64,000 nucleotides of DNA from positions 62,001 through 126,000 of the forward strand of contig WIXG01000106.1 of assembly GCA_009869945.1 (NCBI GenBank). The letters run 5' to 3'. The translations under genes were made by a program, and so were the position numbers. The notes below the pieces were generated by a model. It ran no database searches. It worked only from the letters and a program-made list of their open reading frames with translations, and was not told where the DNA came from. Positions 47,230 through 60,506 of this stretch are shown in pieces (positions within the stretch are counted from its first letter, which is position 1; the number at the start of each line of letters is the position of its first letter). This stretch comes from Mesaphorura yosii. Lineage: Eukaryota; Arthropoda; Collembola; Poduromorpha; Tullbergiidae.

Positions 47230-48842
47230 ATGGCTACGACGCCAGGAAAGTTGAAATCCAAGAGGAAACAGAACAAAAAGAAGGAGGAGGAGAAGCGACG
47301 CCAGGAAGAGGAGGAAGAGGAAGAGAACGAACTTGAATTCCAAAAGGCGTGTCTGGAGATCAGGGTGAAGGAGCTGGAGACATTGAATCTCGGGTTGAAA
47401 CAGAAGTGCAGCTATTTGGAGACACAAAATGACGTCTATAAAGTGCAGCTGGATGAGACTCGTGAGGAGAAGGACGACATGGTCAGTCACCTCACCAGGA
47501 AATTGTCGGAACAAACAACGATATCGAAGGAGCTGGAAGAGCGGTTAATTGGCATGCAGCGAGTAAGCAATGCTCTGTGGTAATCTCGTGTTAGCGCTGG
47601 AAATGTTGGTCCTTACTTTTGATAGGCACGCGCAGACGATTTGAAAGCGTTCCAGCAGACAGTAAAGACTAAGGACAGGGAATTTCAAGATATGCAGGAA
47701 AAACTGGAAGAAAACATCCAGGCTCTGGGTAAATCGTTGACGTTTTTACCTGCTGGTATCAGGATTTAGACAGGCCGGTAATAATTTAGTTGTGATTGTG
47801 CCCCAGAATTGAAGCTGGCGTCCATCGACGACTTTCAACAGGAGAAAACCAATACGGAGAAGAAAATCAAGCAGCTCGAGACCACAATCGAGACTGAAAG
47901 CCAGGTTCACATCGCGAAATACGATGAGCTGGAACGCAAAATGATTCTCTACCGGGCGCAAGTGAAAGACGACGCTGTCGAGGCGCTATACAACTTTGCT
48001 CAAGAAATTCAAGAACTTGGGAAAATGAGTCTGAATTCGACGATCAAGTCCGCAATTTCAACAAACCCCAAACTGAATAATGAAGTACTACACCAGATAA
48101 ACCTCTATCTTTGACCGCGCTAGGCGTAAGAGAAGGAGAGTCTCATTATTTAAACGGTGTCTCTCTGAATAAATTGCAGATAGAGAAAATAAGTGAGAGC
48201 AACCTCGGCCTTCGTTCTGAGCTGGAATCATTAAAAAAACAATTAGCCGACAAGCGAAAGCAACTTGATAGCCTGGACAAAGAAAAGAAGATTTCACTTA
48301 GGAAATGTGTGCAGTACAGAAAGATTTTGGAGTTGTCGCTCGAGAAGCAGGTTGAACTTGACAGGGCGATCAAATCGGTGGACAAACTGAAGGCTGAGCT
48401 GATGAGAGTCCAAAGTGAGCATTCACGATGCAAGACAGATGCAGAGATTCAGGAAATTGTAAGCGAGGGAGTGGACGCGATGAAAGCTGTGCAGGAGAAA
48501 GAGAAAAGGCTGATTGTTGCAAAAGAGGCGGATGGTCTGATGGAAGAATTGAAGCACCTTCAAATTATGTTCATCAACACCGCGATTATCACGAAAGACA
48601 TGCTTCAGGTAAATTCGCTCTGGCTCGCCTGCAAAGTATTCCGCGTATATTTATTTTTAACCTCATGATTGAAGGCTTCCAACGTCGAAGAACTGAATTT
48701 CTTCAAAGAGCGTTTCAAGACAATGGTCATCAAGATTTACGAGACTGCCTGCAACTTTTCCAACATGAGTGAAGACGTCAAGGCTCGTCTGAGGCTTCCA
48801 CTCCCACAAATTACGGAGTTTACAAAATTTGGTTTCTCATGA
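47230..48842 (+). CDS. CFAP157: cilia- and flagella-associated protein 157 (coiled coil)
   Basis: Coiled-coil protein of basal bodies/axonemes, in mammals needed for sperm flagella. Exons: 47230-47562, 47626-47728, 47807-48084, 48180-48608, 48675-48842, giving 436 residues (human about 520). The N-terminus is a Lys- then Glu-rich helix, followed by an almost unbroken coiled coil. The match to CFAP157 is the pattern LKLASIDDFQQEKT, a short heptad stretch, then ELERKMILYR and a following helix ending in an NN-containing segment, at the same order and spacing as in the vertebrate protein. The exon 3 donor at 48085 is chosen because it is the phase-compatible GT; reading on would stop at 48114. 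A generic coiled-coil protein is the alternative. Confidence 0.75.
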
Positions 48843-49936
48843 ATCGTGAAGGTGAACAATATACAATTGCAATTGGATCATGAGTGACTGATTCTCTTTC
48901 TCAGAACAACGTGGTTTATTTCCAAAATACTCGATTCAACATTCAACTCGTCATCTAAACATGACTCTGTTTGTACGTGTTAACAGTAACAAGAATAAGC
49001 AACACATTTGTGCAAAACTTAATCAACGATTGTCCTGTACCAACAACAGTACGATTCACGGTCCTTGTCTTTGATAGCTCGTAGATCAACTACTAAAGTT
49101 TCACAATGTCTTAATTGGCAATGGCATTGATTACACGAATAAATTACAGTTGACAGTGGCAGAGGGAAGGAACAACCAATAACACGAGAATTGGCATTGT
49201 CATTAGTATTCTGCTAAATTGGCGATGACGAGTAGGTGCAATGGCACAAACGTCTTGACGCTGACCAGGAACAGAAGAGCCGAGGCGAGGGCGAGGACAG
49301 CGCAGGAAAGGACAGGAGAAAGGACGAAGGAGGCTTGGCATTAATACATTGACAAAGTGACACCACAGTAGACAGAAAGTGCAGATTAGTCTTTTACAAT
49401 TGCATGGTTCTAAAGTCTATGATAACACGTATTTCACACTCATGCACGTCAGCACGTCCATGAGGGCGTGTGCACATTGTACACAGGAATTATAACGATC
49501 ACCCAAGGAGAAAGTTCACATGTAAAAATAATACTGCATTAAAGATTACAATGTCCATAAAATATTCATAACACATGTTCTTGTACTACAAAACAAAAAT
49601 GGTGTGCCGCCAAATATTGATTGCAATTACGACACTCAGGAGAAATTGGGCCAAGCCCTAACAAGGCTACAAGACGAAGTCGTGTGATAACAAAATAATG
49701 TCAATAAAGTATTGATTATTGCGTAAAATGTCGAACAAAATAAATAAGTCGATTTTTCTCTACGGGCGCAGTGTTCTTACATACTGGAACTCTAGTTTGA
49801 TGTCTGTTGAGATGAGATCTTGTACTAAAAATACTTGATAACATTTTGCATTTAATAATACTAGCCTAACTAAGCACTTATTTGACTACTCGGAATTCGA
49901 GGTCCAACTGCAAATTGCTCTTGAGTTACTGCTTGC
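48843..49936. other. convergent 3' flanks, CFAP157 and ENOX
   Basis: About 1.1 kb without exons. A plus-strand AATAAA at 49138-49143 could end the CFAP157 transcript. Confidence 0.45.
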
Positions 49937-52900
49937 TTATTCGTTTCTTTCCGACCCTGCTCCACTGCTCACAGCAGTGGCTAAATTGTTATTGCTACTA
50001 CTATTGCTTTGAGTATGACTACTTGCACTGGGGCTGAATCCAATAAATATCCACTTTCTCTCCAAGGTTGCACCGATGCCAGTCAATTCCTGGCGAAACA
50101 GGCCACCGAATTTGAACATTAAAGCTTCAATCTGTATCGGATAGATTCCTGGTATAATTTTCTGCGCGTAAGACCAGATGTAGTCGAGACTGGCTCCGAA
50201 TGGGTGCACGTGGAGAAATGTTGAAATTATACCAACAAGTCTTGCTTCTCTCTCGGTGATAGAAATGGTTCCGCTACCTGGGCTGAGTTGGCGGGTGAGA
50301 GGGCTGTTGGATTGATGAACCAGATCTCCAGTATTAGCTCCATTGGTGATGGATGATGAGTCACGTGAACACGGTGCGGATATGGAGGATTCGTAACTTG
50401 TGGAAACGATGGCAGGCGAACAGGAACTCGGGTCCGTAGGGCCACAGCCAGAGAATGGCATCAAGAGTTGCTGGGTGCTATCACATTTTTCTACCAAGTT
50501 ATGCTCCATTGCCTCACTGTCATGATTGGTTTTTCGATTATTGATCTGGGCGTTATTGCTCAAGCTGGTTGAAACGTAGATCGCAGAGGAAGAAGAGGCT
50601 GATATTTTTGGTGATTCATTGCCATTACCGTCACGCGTCTGCATCTGCATGACTGACTTTGCTTGTTCGGTGTCTGACTGAGTTGGAGAGGAGATAACGA
50701 CTGGACTGTGGCGATAATTCATCAGTTGCTGAAAGTGAAATGAGGTCAGCATTTCAACCCAAAAAGCAAGTCATTTTTCTAACCTCCTGAAGTTCCCGAA
50801 TTTGCTGATCTTTCTGCTCGACTTCCGTTTTCAAATCCGCTTTGATAAGATCCACTTCATGCTTAAATGCCTCCAATTGACACCGCAATGCATCATTCTC
50901 TTCCTGTTCACACGAATGATCATGATACTGATTCATGTAACTGCCCCCGCACGTGGCTTTCAATTACCTTTAATGTCTTGGAGTCGTCGCTGTCCAGTCG
51001 AAGGCGCTTTCCATGCGGAGCATCATCATCACCGTCGTCCGACTCGGACAAGTCCATTTCCTCATCATTTCGCTCATTCAGAGCTTCTTCAAGCTGCATA
51101 TTTTTTATTTCAGATGCCTGCTTTTTCCAAATGTCGATATTTTTTCGTTGTGCTTTTGTGAAATGATCCCAAACTTTCTTGTGGCACGCTGCGACGAAAA
51201 CTTTCTCGATCTGTCCAACTGGTGAAAGAATTCCACTTCAGTTGCAATTCATAAGTACACAAAATCGAAGCGTTTGAATCATTTCACAAGACTTACACTG
51301 AACAATGAGTCCCTGCATTCTTTGGCTGGCCAATTCCTTAGCTCTTTGCAATTCCTCCTCAAACTGTGTCTTTTCGGTTAACAACCTTCTAACTTGCGAA
51401 TTAGTTGACTGAATCATTGAGTAGAAAGAATTTGCATTCTTCTTGCTGCAGTCTCCGCGTTCCAGCCAAGTCATCAGAACCTGCACGCCCTTCATGAAGC
51501 TCTCATCTCCTGCGATTAGGTAAATACAATGCAAAAGATAGCGACGAATCTCGTGTGCATCCAGACGTTCAGAACTTACCCTTCAGCCTCTCAGCCAAAT
51601 TGACTGCTTCATGATCGGAATAGTGGACCACAGGCGGTGGGCTTGGCGGCAGGAGTCTTTCTTGCTCCAGCCTTTCTCTGTGCCTCTGTTCGCGCAGCAG
51701 CTGCCTCTGTCGACACTCCCACTCGTAAAAATCATCTCTCGCCTGCGCATAATCCACATGAAGCCGTCCTATATTTGCGGCATCGCTATTGCTTCCGATC
51801 CGGACACGATACCCACTCAAGTAGATTGCGTTCTCAATATACGACTCCAGTTCGAAGCGAATGTGACAGAAATTCTTTTTGCTCATTCGAATTGTTGTGA
51901 TTTCACCACATCGCTCAAATATTTCTCGCACCAGATCTTCGTTGCCGTTTTCTGGAAGTCCGCCAACAAACACCGTCCGACAACCAGGTGGCCTGTAACA
52001 GAAAGAAAGACCCAAAAACTGTAACGAAGAGCAACGACAGCACTCGACAGTCAACGTCAACACTCGGACGGAAAGAGACGAGTTTAATTACTTTTCGCGA
52101 GTCGTTGGCAGTGGCGCTGATGGATTGGGCGGAAAGAGAGTGCACGTCTTGCAGTGGATGATCTCTTTCACAGGCACAGGCAGCATCAACCCGTTCTGCT
52201 GGGGCGGAGGTTGTTGCTGTTGAGTTGTCGAACAAATTGGGTTCGGAACAGCACCATTCACTATACCTGACTGCAAATGATGATGGATGAGGGCGGGATT
52301 AGCCGGCGAGTTATTTGTATTACAGGATGGTGATATCGTTGTGATAGACGTGTGACTGCGTTGCTGTTGGGACATTTCAAGTAGCTGCTGCGATGAATTT
52401 GGCAGGGGCAAAGGTCTGGGACCCGGAATCGGGCCCGAGGGCGAGGCGGTGGAAATGTTCATTCCATAAATCATGCCTGGATCTCCCATATTCACGTTTG
52501 ACGGTGGAGGACCCATGACACCCACGCAACCACCGCCATTCATGCCCATCATCGGATTCATTAGCATGCCCGCCATTGGCGGCTGCTGCAAAAGCGGGCC
52601 CCAGTGCGGGTGAGGAACTCCGTGACCGTGACCATGACCCTGATGAAGTGAAGAGGATGAAGAGGAAGATGACATGTGCCCGGAGTTCAGCCGCATGTCC
52701 TCGGATGAGTCGGGTGAAACTGAGACCATCATGTGTGGCTGCGGGTTGTTGGTAACGGGATTGGCTGACTGGGGCTGGGTTTGGTGGACCATCGGGGGAA
52801 GGGACGCAGTCATGATTGGAAGACGAATTCCGATGCCGACTGGAGTGCCTGAAGACAATCAAGCTCGGATAATTACGTCAGGTTAATACGTGCCTGAGTC

Positions 52901-53097
52901 TCACATTCTCCAGTCAAGATTTCCTTACCTGAGCCATTTGCCAGCATTCCGATTGGTAAAGTTCCAAGAGCCATTCCGTTGTGATGAGGATGATCTGGAA
53001 ATGCAATGGGGCAGCGGTTTTGCACTCGGTACGAACACAATTTCCAAAAACAAGGAAGGAAGGCAAATAGGTAAACGGGACTTTAGAACTTACTCAT
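49937..53097 (-). CDS. ENOX: ecto-NOX disulfide-thiol exchanger
   Basis: Cell-surface hydroquinone/NADH oxidase and protein disulfide-thiol exchanger family with an RRM. Exons: 53097-53094, 52994-52929, 52848-52092, 51992-51580, 51509-51297, 51218-50968, 50903-50784, 50728-49937, giving 871 residues, longer than human ENOX1/2 (about 610-640). Residues 1-255 are a low-complexity Met/Pro/Gly/Ser/His-rich extension. Then come EIIHCKTCTLFPPN, CRTVFVGGLPEN with the RRM from about 276, and HFTKAQRKNIDIW. A coiled coil and a Ser-rich linker follow. The terminal domain has EREARLVGIISTFLHVHPFG and GIGATLERKW. All family blocks are in order. The first coding exon holds only ATG plus one base. One gene here corresponds to the ENOX1/ENOX2 pair of vertebrates. 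Confidence 0.92.
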
Positions 53098-55829
53098 TTT
53101 GGCGATTATGGCCACACCACTTTCACAGGTGCAGGTGCCGCAGTTGAAGGTGTTTGTTTCGTTGTCCAAGAAGAAGAATATTGAGAAGAAAGGTTGTCCA
53201 GTGTCAGGTACAAAGGCTCATTGCCGTTCCCACTCTGTCGAGTCTCGACTTTCACTTTCTCCCACCCACGCAAAGGAACTTACTGCTAGCAGTGCCCACT
53301 TGCTGCAGACGTTGCTTCATGTTTCAAGTTGACCTTTCTCCGTTGCGGGCGGTCGTCGGAGCCTGTGTGTCCGTGTCTTGTATTCTTGCTCGCTCAAATG
53401 GTACTGTTGCTGATGATGAATTCCCTGTCAACCTTTGCCATGTCAGTCTTGTTATCTCTTTTGCACCAGCGTAGCGTAGCGGCAGCCTTCAGGCTTCAGG
53501 CGGAGTTGCTCAGCCTTGTTTTCCACTTGACTTGCAGCCGCATACTAGACGAGACAAGGAGACAAGAATCGGAAGCTACCCGCAGGAGGAAAACGGGACG
53601 GCACGGCACGACGAGTCTGCAAGTGCGGCTGAAGAGGTACTGACGATGTTCTTGCAGCCTATAAATAAGAGGAGCGTGAAGAACAAAAAGGTTATGGTCT
53701 GCTCTTTTGTGAATTTATGGTACAGAATATGTATATCGAAGAAAGTAGCCAGCCGCAGCCGAAACCCGTTCGCCGTGCCGTGGCGGAGCTTAGCCGGGGA
53801 GCGACAGGAAGGAAAAGAAAGATATTTTGTAACTAACCTCTGGGACCAGCATGCAAAGCGAGAGCGAGAACTCAAGAACTTGTCTTGGCGTAGCTATCTT
53901 CCTCGCCTGCTGCTACCGTACCGTGCCGTGCGTGTACTAAATCTATAAAAAATGAATCCGAATCCTTTCCCAGCCAACCCAGGCAGTTTAAAGCGCTTCT
54001 CGTCTGCCGCCCACCCGAAATCAAGCGGAAAGAGAAGAAAATATATCCGAATTCGGAGCGGGACTCCAGAAGAGACGGGAGTTTCGTGTTTAATCCACAG
54101 TCCACATCGCATCGTACTCCACAAAGTAGTGCAGTACAGCGCAAGGCGTGCTGCACATCTGTCGCCCGTGCTCGTGCCCGGTTATTATCAAAAGTGATAC
54201 AAAAAATGCTGCTCTTTCTGCTTTCTGCTCGCTCTGCCATTCCCCGTCGTGAAATGTGCCTGTGCCTGCTCGTGCATTACGCTTCTGCTGAAGACGGATA
54301 GAAAACCCATTTCGCCATTTCGCATTTCTTCTGAAGGGTTGTGTTATTTCAGATTATCATTCAACTCATTCTCGTTTTCGTTCTTTCTCTCCATGCATTC
54401 TCGCGATCACAAATTCACATTCTACATGGTCAAAATCATAACTCGAACTCAACTCTCAACTAGAGTGGTACCAACCATTTCTCAACATGTTTCCATTTCG
54501 TCTGTCTTTCATAACAAAGTTAATGGTATTTGAGAATGATGACAGCTGCCGTGCCGTCGCGTTGCCCATCGTCCTTTATAAATGGCATGGGAGAGCAAAA
54601 TTTCTTAGGAGCAGAGCATAATAACTTTTGGAACCCATCTCATCGTCCGCGCCTGCCCTCCCGCCAGACTGTCCGTTTCCTAATGGCCCGAAATATTAAC
54701 CATTTGGTACTCTGAACTCGTAACGAGAACGAAGTACGTGTCTCGTCTAGTCAGTCGTAAGAAGTGGCAAATGGTAATGGCAAGGCATGTCAAGTCAAGT
54801 ACAAATGTGATGGTTAATGGCTCAGTCCGTTAGAGGAAATGTACCTTTGCCTGTGGTGTGAACTGTGAATCGTGGAAGGAAGCACATGCAAAATATCGTC
54901 TGAGAAAGGAAGCCAGGAACATAAATGTCCCGTTCCCATACCGTTCCAGAAATGAGTACTAGAGTCTCTTCGGAAGTTCTTCCTCGCGTGTATGCCACGC
55001 CATTCGAGTACGACTGTGGGCTGTGTAATGTTAATACTTAATATCCTATCCTTATTCCTTGCTGCTGCCGCTGCTCTTTCCCTTGATATTCCTAATATTC
55101 CCGTTTCCTTTCATTCCACGAACCCGAATTCTACTCAAGAGCTCGAGCTGGAGCTCTAAACTCTGAGCTCCAGCTGATTTCCTAACCATTGCCATTCTGC
55201 TTTCGCTTTTCTGCTGTGCACCAGGCCAGGTCAACTTAACTTCGTCTGCCACCACACCCAATGGCAAATGGCAATACATGGAAATAGAGCTAATAACAGT
55301 AATTGGAGTCGATCATTTAATATTTATGCCCATACCTTCTGCCAATTTCAGTTTAGTGCAGTGCCTGTGCCTAATTCAATACAAGTTTCGCCTGTCGTCT
55401 TTCGAAATCATAAAAGAAACAGCGACTTAGTGCCAACGACAGTGAAGTGGCAATGCGCTACACGAAACGAAACACGAGAACTGAGCGTAGCATGAAAGTT
55501 TCGTAATTCGTAAACACGAAACTTGAGTGGAAATACACAGAATAGTACTGTTGAATATTTTATGTGATTTCGTCGTCGTCGTTCGTATAAACAGGGTTCA
55601 GTCTCTTTCTAAACCGTGTAACTATTGACTATTAATCCCATCGATTGACGAATGACATGCCGATGCTGCCAGCGAGCCTCATCGCCTTCGTCAATGTTCG
55701 AGGACAGCATTTCCCTCCGTCTCGTCTGTAATATGAAAATTGCTGCGCCTTTGCTTCAGCCTTCGGATCGACTTTCACCTACTCGACTGCATTTAGCACA
55801 ATGGGTAGGTATTTTCATCATTACAAGAA
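53098..55829. other. divergent intergenic region, ENOX / ASB-like gene
   Basis: About 2.7 kb without a recognisable exon. Open frames here overlap on both strands and are low in information. It should contain the ENOX 5' UTR and both promoters. A possible donor GTAGGT at 55804 followed by an AG at 55827-55828 could mark a short 5' UTR intron of the ASB-like gene. Confidence 0.4.
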
Positions 55830-56906
55830 ATGAGCTTCATATCCAATACACGCATTCCTGATGCGAATGTGGGCCTTGGAATTGGTTTTGGTGCTGCCGC
55901 CGTCGGCGTGATGGGAAACGGGATGGGCATGAGCGCATGGGAAGCACACGTCGCGATCAAGCAACGAAATGTGTCCTTAATCAAACAACAACTGAGCTCA
56001 GGCAATCTGAACGCAAACCTGATATTCCGCCATGACACGCTTCTGGCCACGGCCATAAACGAGAACCAAACAGAAATTATTCAGCTACTCCTGGAATTTG
56101 GTGCTGACCCCAATCTCAAGTCATATGAGAACGGGCGCAATGAGCCGCCAATCATCACGGCGACGAGGTTCGGGAATCTGACAGCAGTGCAATTACTTCT
56201 GATTCATGGTGCTAGCCCTTCGTCCAGCAATTTTTATGGGTAAACATTAAAAGAAGCAGTAAAGCAAGCAAAGTCTTGGATTGTGAGAATTTCAGACTCG
56301 AAGCTAATTGCATGTTTTCCCGTTGCAATTTGCAGGCAAGACGCAATATTTCGTGCCGTGTACGAGAACTCCTTCGCAATTCTGCAATATTTCCTTCTGA
56401 ATCTGAATGCCGAGACGCACAATCATTTCTCGCGATCGCATGAGTGCTCTGAGAACGGATTCAGCGACAAGAAGAACTGTCCGCTCATGTTGGCCATCAA
56501 GGACGCGCCCGTCTTCCCGCTGAAGAAGCGCTGCCTCCTCCTCCTGCTCAAGTACAATTATAACTGCTCCTGCCTCACTCCAAACTGCAGCATTTTTAGC
56601 GAGATTTATGAATGCGAGTACTACTACAAAATCTACGAGTCCGATCCAGACATTCTGCGCTGGATTTATTTGGCGAAAGGCCTTCGTGTGCATTACATGC
56701 GCAGACGGAGGAATAAAAACGAAGTCACGATAGCAAGTCCAGTTGAGCTTCCGCTGAGGCTGACCGACTTGTCGAGAATTGTTATCAGGAATACAATTGT
56801 GGGGCATGCCATGATGAAGAAGAGCAATTTTACGATTAATTTAGTAAAATTACCTTTGCCAAAGAAAATGATTGACTTCCTCCTGATGAGCGATATCGAG
56901 AATTAA
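55830..56906 (+). CDS. ankyrin-repeat protein with C-terminal SOCS box (ASB-like)
   Basis: Two exons, 55830-56239 and 56336-56906, give 326 residues. A Gly-rich start (GLGIGFGAAAVGVMGNGMG) precedes ankyrin-type repeats: DTLLATAINENQTEIIQLLLEFGADPN is typical, then EPPIITATRFGNLTAVQLLLIHGA, then AIFRAVYENSFAILQYFL. A Cys-rich segment (KYNYNCSCLTPNC) and a basic RRRRNK patch follow. The last 45 residues, LTDLSRIVIRNTIV then VKLPLPKKMIDFLL, fit a SOCS box (BC box plus LPLP Cul5 box), which recruits elongin B/C and cullin-5. ASB proteins are substrate receptors of E3 ligases; the target is unknown. Only about three repeats are clear, so the exact ASB number cannot be assigned. Confidence 0.75.
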
Positions 56907-58729
56907 CACGCAATGAACACTAAAAAATCAGCAGGATTTGTCTAATCAAGCCACAGTCACAAGTTACAAAGTATAAAGTCAATAAGGCGAAATCTTTATA
57001 ACCAAGCCGACCTCAAAATGATGTCGAGTGTCGATGTCTGATTTAAGAATCACCTCGCGGTCTTCAAAACTTACTCAACTTAACCATACACCTTAACCGT
57101 ACAAATATTTGCTGTGTACTGATAATAAAAAGTATACGTAAAATGTAACCTTCGATTTTAATGTGAACGCGAGGACTGCCGTCTTCGGCTTCGTCTGGGC
57201 TGGCTTGTGCTCGTAAAATGAACCAAAGGAATCGAGCAACAAAGCGCAAATGAATTGTGCTTCATTTCACTGTAGCCAGCAGAGCCGAAGTAAATATCTG
57301 AGACAGGAATTTCTTTCACGCTCACGACGAGTAGAACGCAGTCACAATGCAAGACTCTATGCGAGATAAGATTACGTATAATATGATACGGCAGACGGAC
57401 ACGGCGACTCTCTCAGTAGAATTTTGAGTCTTTGTGAGTCAAATGTTTTCGTTTCCGTCGTCATTAATTTTTGTGCTAACTCTTAACAATAATGTGAGAT
57501 AGCAATTCCAGGTACAAACCACAAGCAAGTACAAAATTTAACGATTTGTTTACAATAACAATAAAGCACAACGACGACGACGATGAGACGACTTAAAACG
57601 CGATACGCGATTTGAAAATGCTGTCAAGATAAGAATTTAAGGTTATGTAAGCGTAAGTTAAGAAATGTTGCCGTTTTGTGTTTTTAATGTGTACGCGTAC
57701 GATTTTTTACTACGCAGCGATAAATGTCATGTCATACAACAATCGTTTTTTTTATGTTTTGCATTTGTGTTCAAGAAAGTCCAATAAATAAATCGCATCC
57801 TAGCGCAGTTGGAAACATTTGTTTCTTTGCCTATGATTTAATGTTCATGTTCAGCACTTGGGGAAAAAGTGCAAAATCTGCAAAATATTCCTTACCACAC
57901 CGCTGGCGAATTCCTGACTTGATTTATAAGATTGTGATTCACATTTTGCATTCATTCATTTATGCATATGACAGGTTCTCCGGCTCGTCTTTTGCTCATC
58001 TTTTGCATACAAAGTACGACTAATTACAACAGAATGCCCACCAGCCACGGCTATTATGTCAGTTGATTGAGATGTATGAACTTCATTTGGATTTAGTAAT
58101 ATTGTTTTGTACAATTTATTGCCAATTACACATCTTAACAATGAAACCCGCGCCGCACCACATCGCGTTACGGTCTGCTGGCGGCAAATGTTCTGAAAGC
58201 AATCGATTATGATGCTGAACGATGCTCAATTCACAATATTCACGAATCATTAGACTTCATTTGCTGTCTATTCGTGAGTCTGGATGCTTTGTTGTAGCTG
58301 AAGCTGTGTGCTTACTTTTTACTTGATGATGATGATTTACGGTGGTCAGTGCTAGAAGTTCCACGACCTGTTTAAGTACAATACTTTCATGTAGTACAAA
58401 GTGCAGGAAAATGATGGCGTGATTTATGGCTTTAATGGTCGAATCAATTACTAACATGCAAGGACTTTAATAACGTAATCCGGACTAACAGACTTTGAAT
58501 ACAGTCTGCCCTTCGTCTGGCCTCATTATCACGCACTTCATTGTAGTTGACCACGATGTGGTTCAATTGAGCACACAATCGGGTAGCTCGTACTCATAAA
58601 TCCTCAATGTCGAAAGCAGAGCAGACGATTAATTGCATGGGCTTGCTAATTCAAGCTTCATTCCAGAATTGAAAGTCTGATGGCTAAAAACTTGTCTGCT
58701 ATTCTTTTACCAAAGTTTAGAACTGTAAA
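56907..58729. other. intergenic, ASB-like to phosphomannomutase 1
   Basis: About 1.8 kb, AT-rich, no exon, repeat array or RNA gene recognised. Confidence 0.45.
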
Positions 58730-59720
58730 ATGGGCGATGGCCGCGTCGGGCCAGTCGGGCACATAGAAAACACGATCCTCCTCTTTGATGTGGACGGGAC
58801 ATTGGCAGAATCCTCCAAAGTAAGGCTGAATGGTAATAAAAATGACGATCGATCCATTGGAATAGTAAATAAACTTTCAGAACAACCGTCTTTACATTTC
58901 AGCCGGTCAAACCAGAAATATACGACTTAATTATGCACGAAGTTAGGCCGGTTGTTCCCGTTGGAATTGTCAGTGGCTCAGATCTCGGGAAAATTCTGGT
59001 GCAAATGGGCGATGAAAATGGTGAATTTTTAATCTTACTATCTTAGTACCAGAAGATCACAACTTTATCAATTTACGGTGTTATTTCTAGTACTCTACGC
59101 ACTGGATTACATCTTCGCGGAGAACGGTGTGGTCGCGTACAAAAATGGGACTCTGATTGGGTCGAAAACAATTCAAGAACAAATTGGAGAAGGGGTACTA
59201 CAAAAATTCATAAACTTTTCATTGAATTACATGTCAAAGCTGGAGCTTCCAGTCAAGCGCGGGACGTTTCTTGAGTTTCGTAATGGAACCATCAACATTT
59301 GCCCCATTGGCAAGACGTGCTCAGACGAAGAGAGGATAAAATTCATAGAATACGACAAAGTAAGTCAATCGTGTAGTCTATCGTTGGAATAGTACTTCAT
59401 AACTCAACTTTTCTTAAACCAAGGTACACAAAATCCGTGAGCAATTTGTCCAGGCTCTTCGAGCCGAATTCGGCAACTCCGGTCTGACCTTCTCAATTGG
59501 TGGACAAACGAGCTTTGACGTCTTTCCCACTGGTTGGGATAAGACGTGCTGTCTCAAGCACTTATCGGACTATGAAGTGATTCACTTCTTTGGAGACAAA
59601 GTCCTGCCCGGTGGAAATGACCACGAAATATTTGAACATAAAGATGTCACAGGACATTGGGTGAAAGATCCTGAAGATACAATACAACAAGTCAGAGAAT
59701 TACTCCAAACGTTAAAATGA
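58730..59720 (+). CDS. PMM2: phosphomannomutase, tandem copy 1
   Basis: Cytosolic HAD-family enzyme converting mannose-6-phosphate to mannose-1-phosphate for GDP-mannose and glycosylation. Exons: 58730-58819, 58903-59020, 59091-59359, 59424-59720, giving 257 residues (human PMM2 246). The catalytic DVDGT is near residue 20-24. [26 protein letters not shown], the substrate loop [12 protein letters not shown] and [15 protein letters not shown] follow, all intact. Differences from copy 2 include VSGSD in place of VGGSD. A stop lies in frame just before the ATG. AATAAA at 59724 directly follows the stop codon. The product feeds the same glycan pathways as PIGQ, but the genes are not linked. Confidence 0.96.
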
Positions 59721-60506
59721 TGCAATAAATTTTCTAATTTTCGCGGTCAAACTCTTGCGCGGACTTGATTTATGAATCATTTTTAGAAATAAGTCCACTG
59801 AAGATGTACTGCTAATATTTGATTATAGTCTTAATTTCAAACGAGAATGAACTAGAAAAGGCAGCTAGCCGGTGGATCCGGTGGACCGTCCACATCGTTT
59901 CAAGTTCTTGTTTATTAACATTACAGTTTATTGGCGGCCGCGACTGCGATCACGACCAATGACAAACATCGGCATTGAGCATTGCTTGGTAGCACAGCGC
60001 TTGGGTAAATATTCAAAGGCTGACAATCTGCAAATTCAGAGTAGACAATGTAGGCGACCTGAGCTGAACTCATCCTTCATCTAGTTAGTGTGAAATTAAC
60101 CAGACAACATACGTACTCACAATTCTTTGTTCTGAGCCACGTACCGACCAAAGCCCATCGAATTGTCTGCGGCGGTCTACGTGGAGTTTGCAAATTCAAA
60201 CCGCAACTGACTCCAAATCGTGCAATCTTGCAACATTCCAGTCAAATTACTCACTCCACGTCTCCTTTGCCACCTGCAACCATGCAGTAAATTGTAATGT
60301 ACGCAGGTGGACGTGTCATAGCGAAATTTTCCGTTGGTTTCCGTCGTAATCAATCTCATTTTCATTTTTGCGGCTTTCCGAGTTCCAGTGAAAGTAGCAG
60401 CAACATCTGGTCGATTCAACTCTTAAGCATAGCCGGCTACGATTCGTTTAAACGTTCAGTTCAATCATTACCACGTCGAAGTTCCTACTCTAGCATTCGC
60501 GTTAAG
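59721..60506. other. intergenic between phosphomannomutases, with upstream open frame
   Basis: Contains the copy 1 polyadenylation signal (59724-59729). The open frame of copy 2 extends upstream in frame from 60507 to an ATG at 60297, with no stop between. Confidence 0.55.
59724..59729 (+). promoter_or_regulatory. candidate polyadenylation signal, phosphomannomutase 1
   Basis: AATAAA starting 4 bases after the stop codon, giving a very short 3' UTR if used. Confidence 0.5.

Noticed and set aside
51611..52024. 137-codon plus-strand open frame opposite the ENOX RRM exon
   Set aside because: The minus strand encodes a clear RRM; the plus frame resembles nothing.
53099..54715. Cluster of open frames upstream of ENOX
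   Set aside because: Both strands show similar short frames without motifs; treated as promoter/5' UTR sequence.
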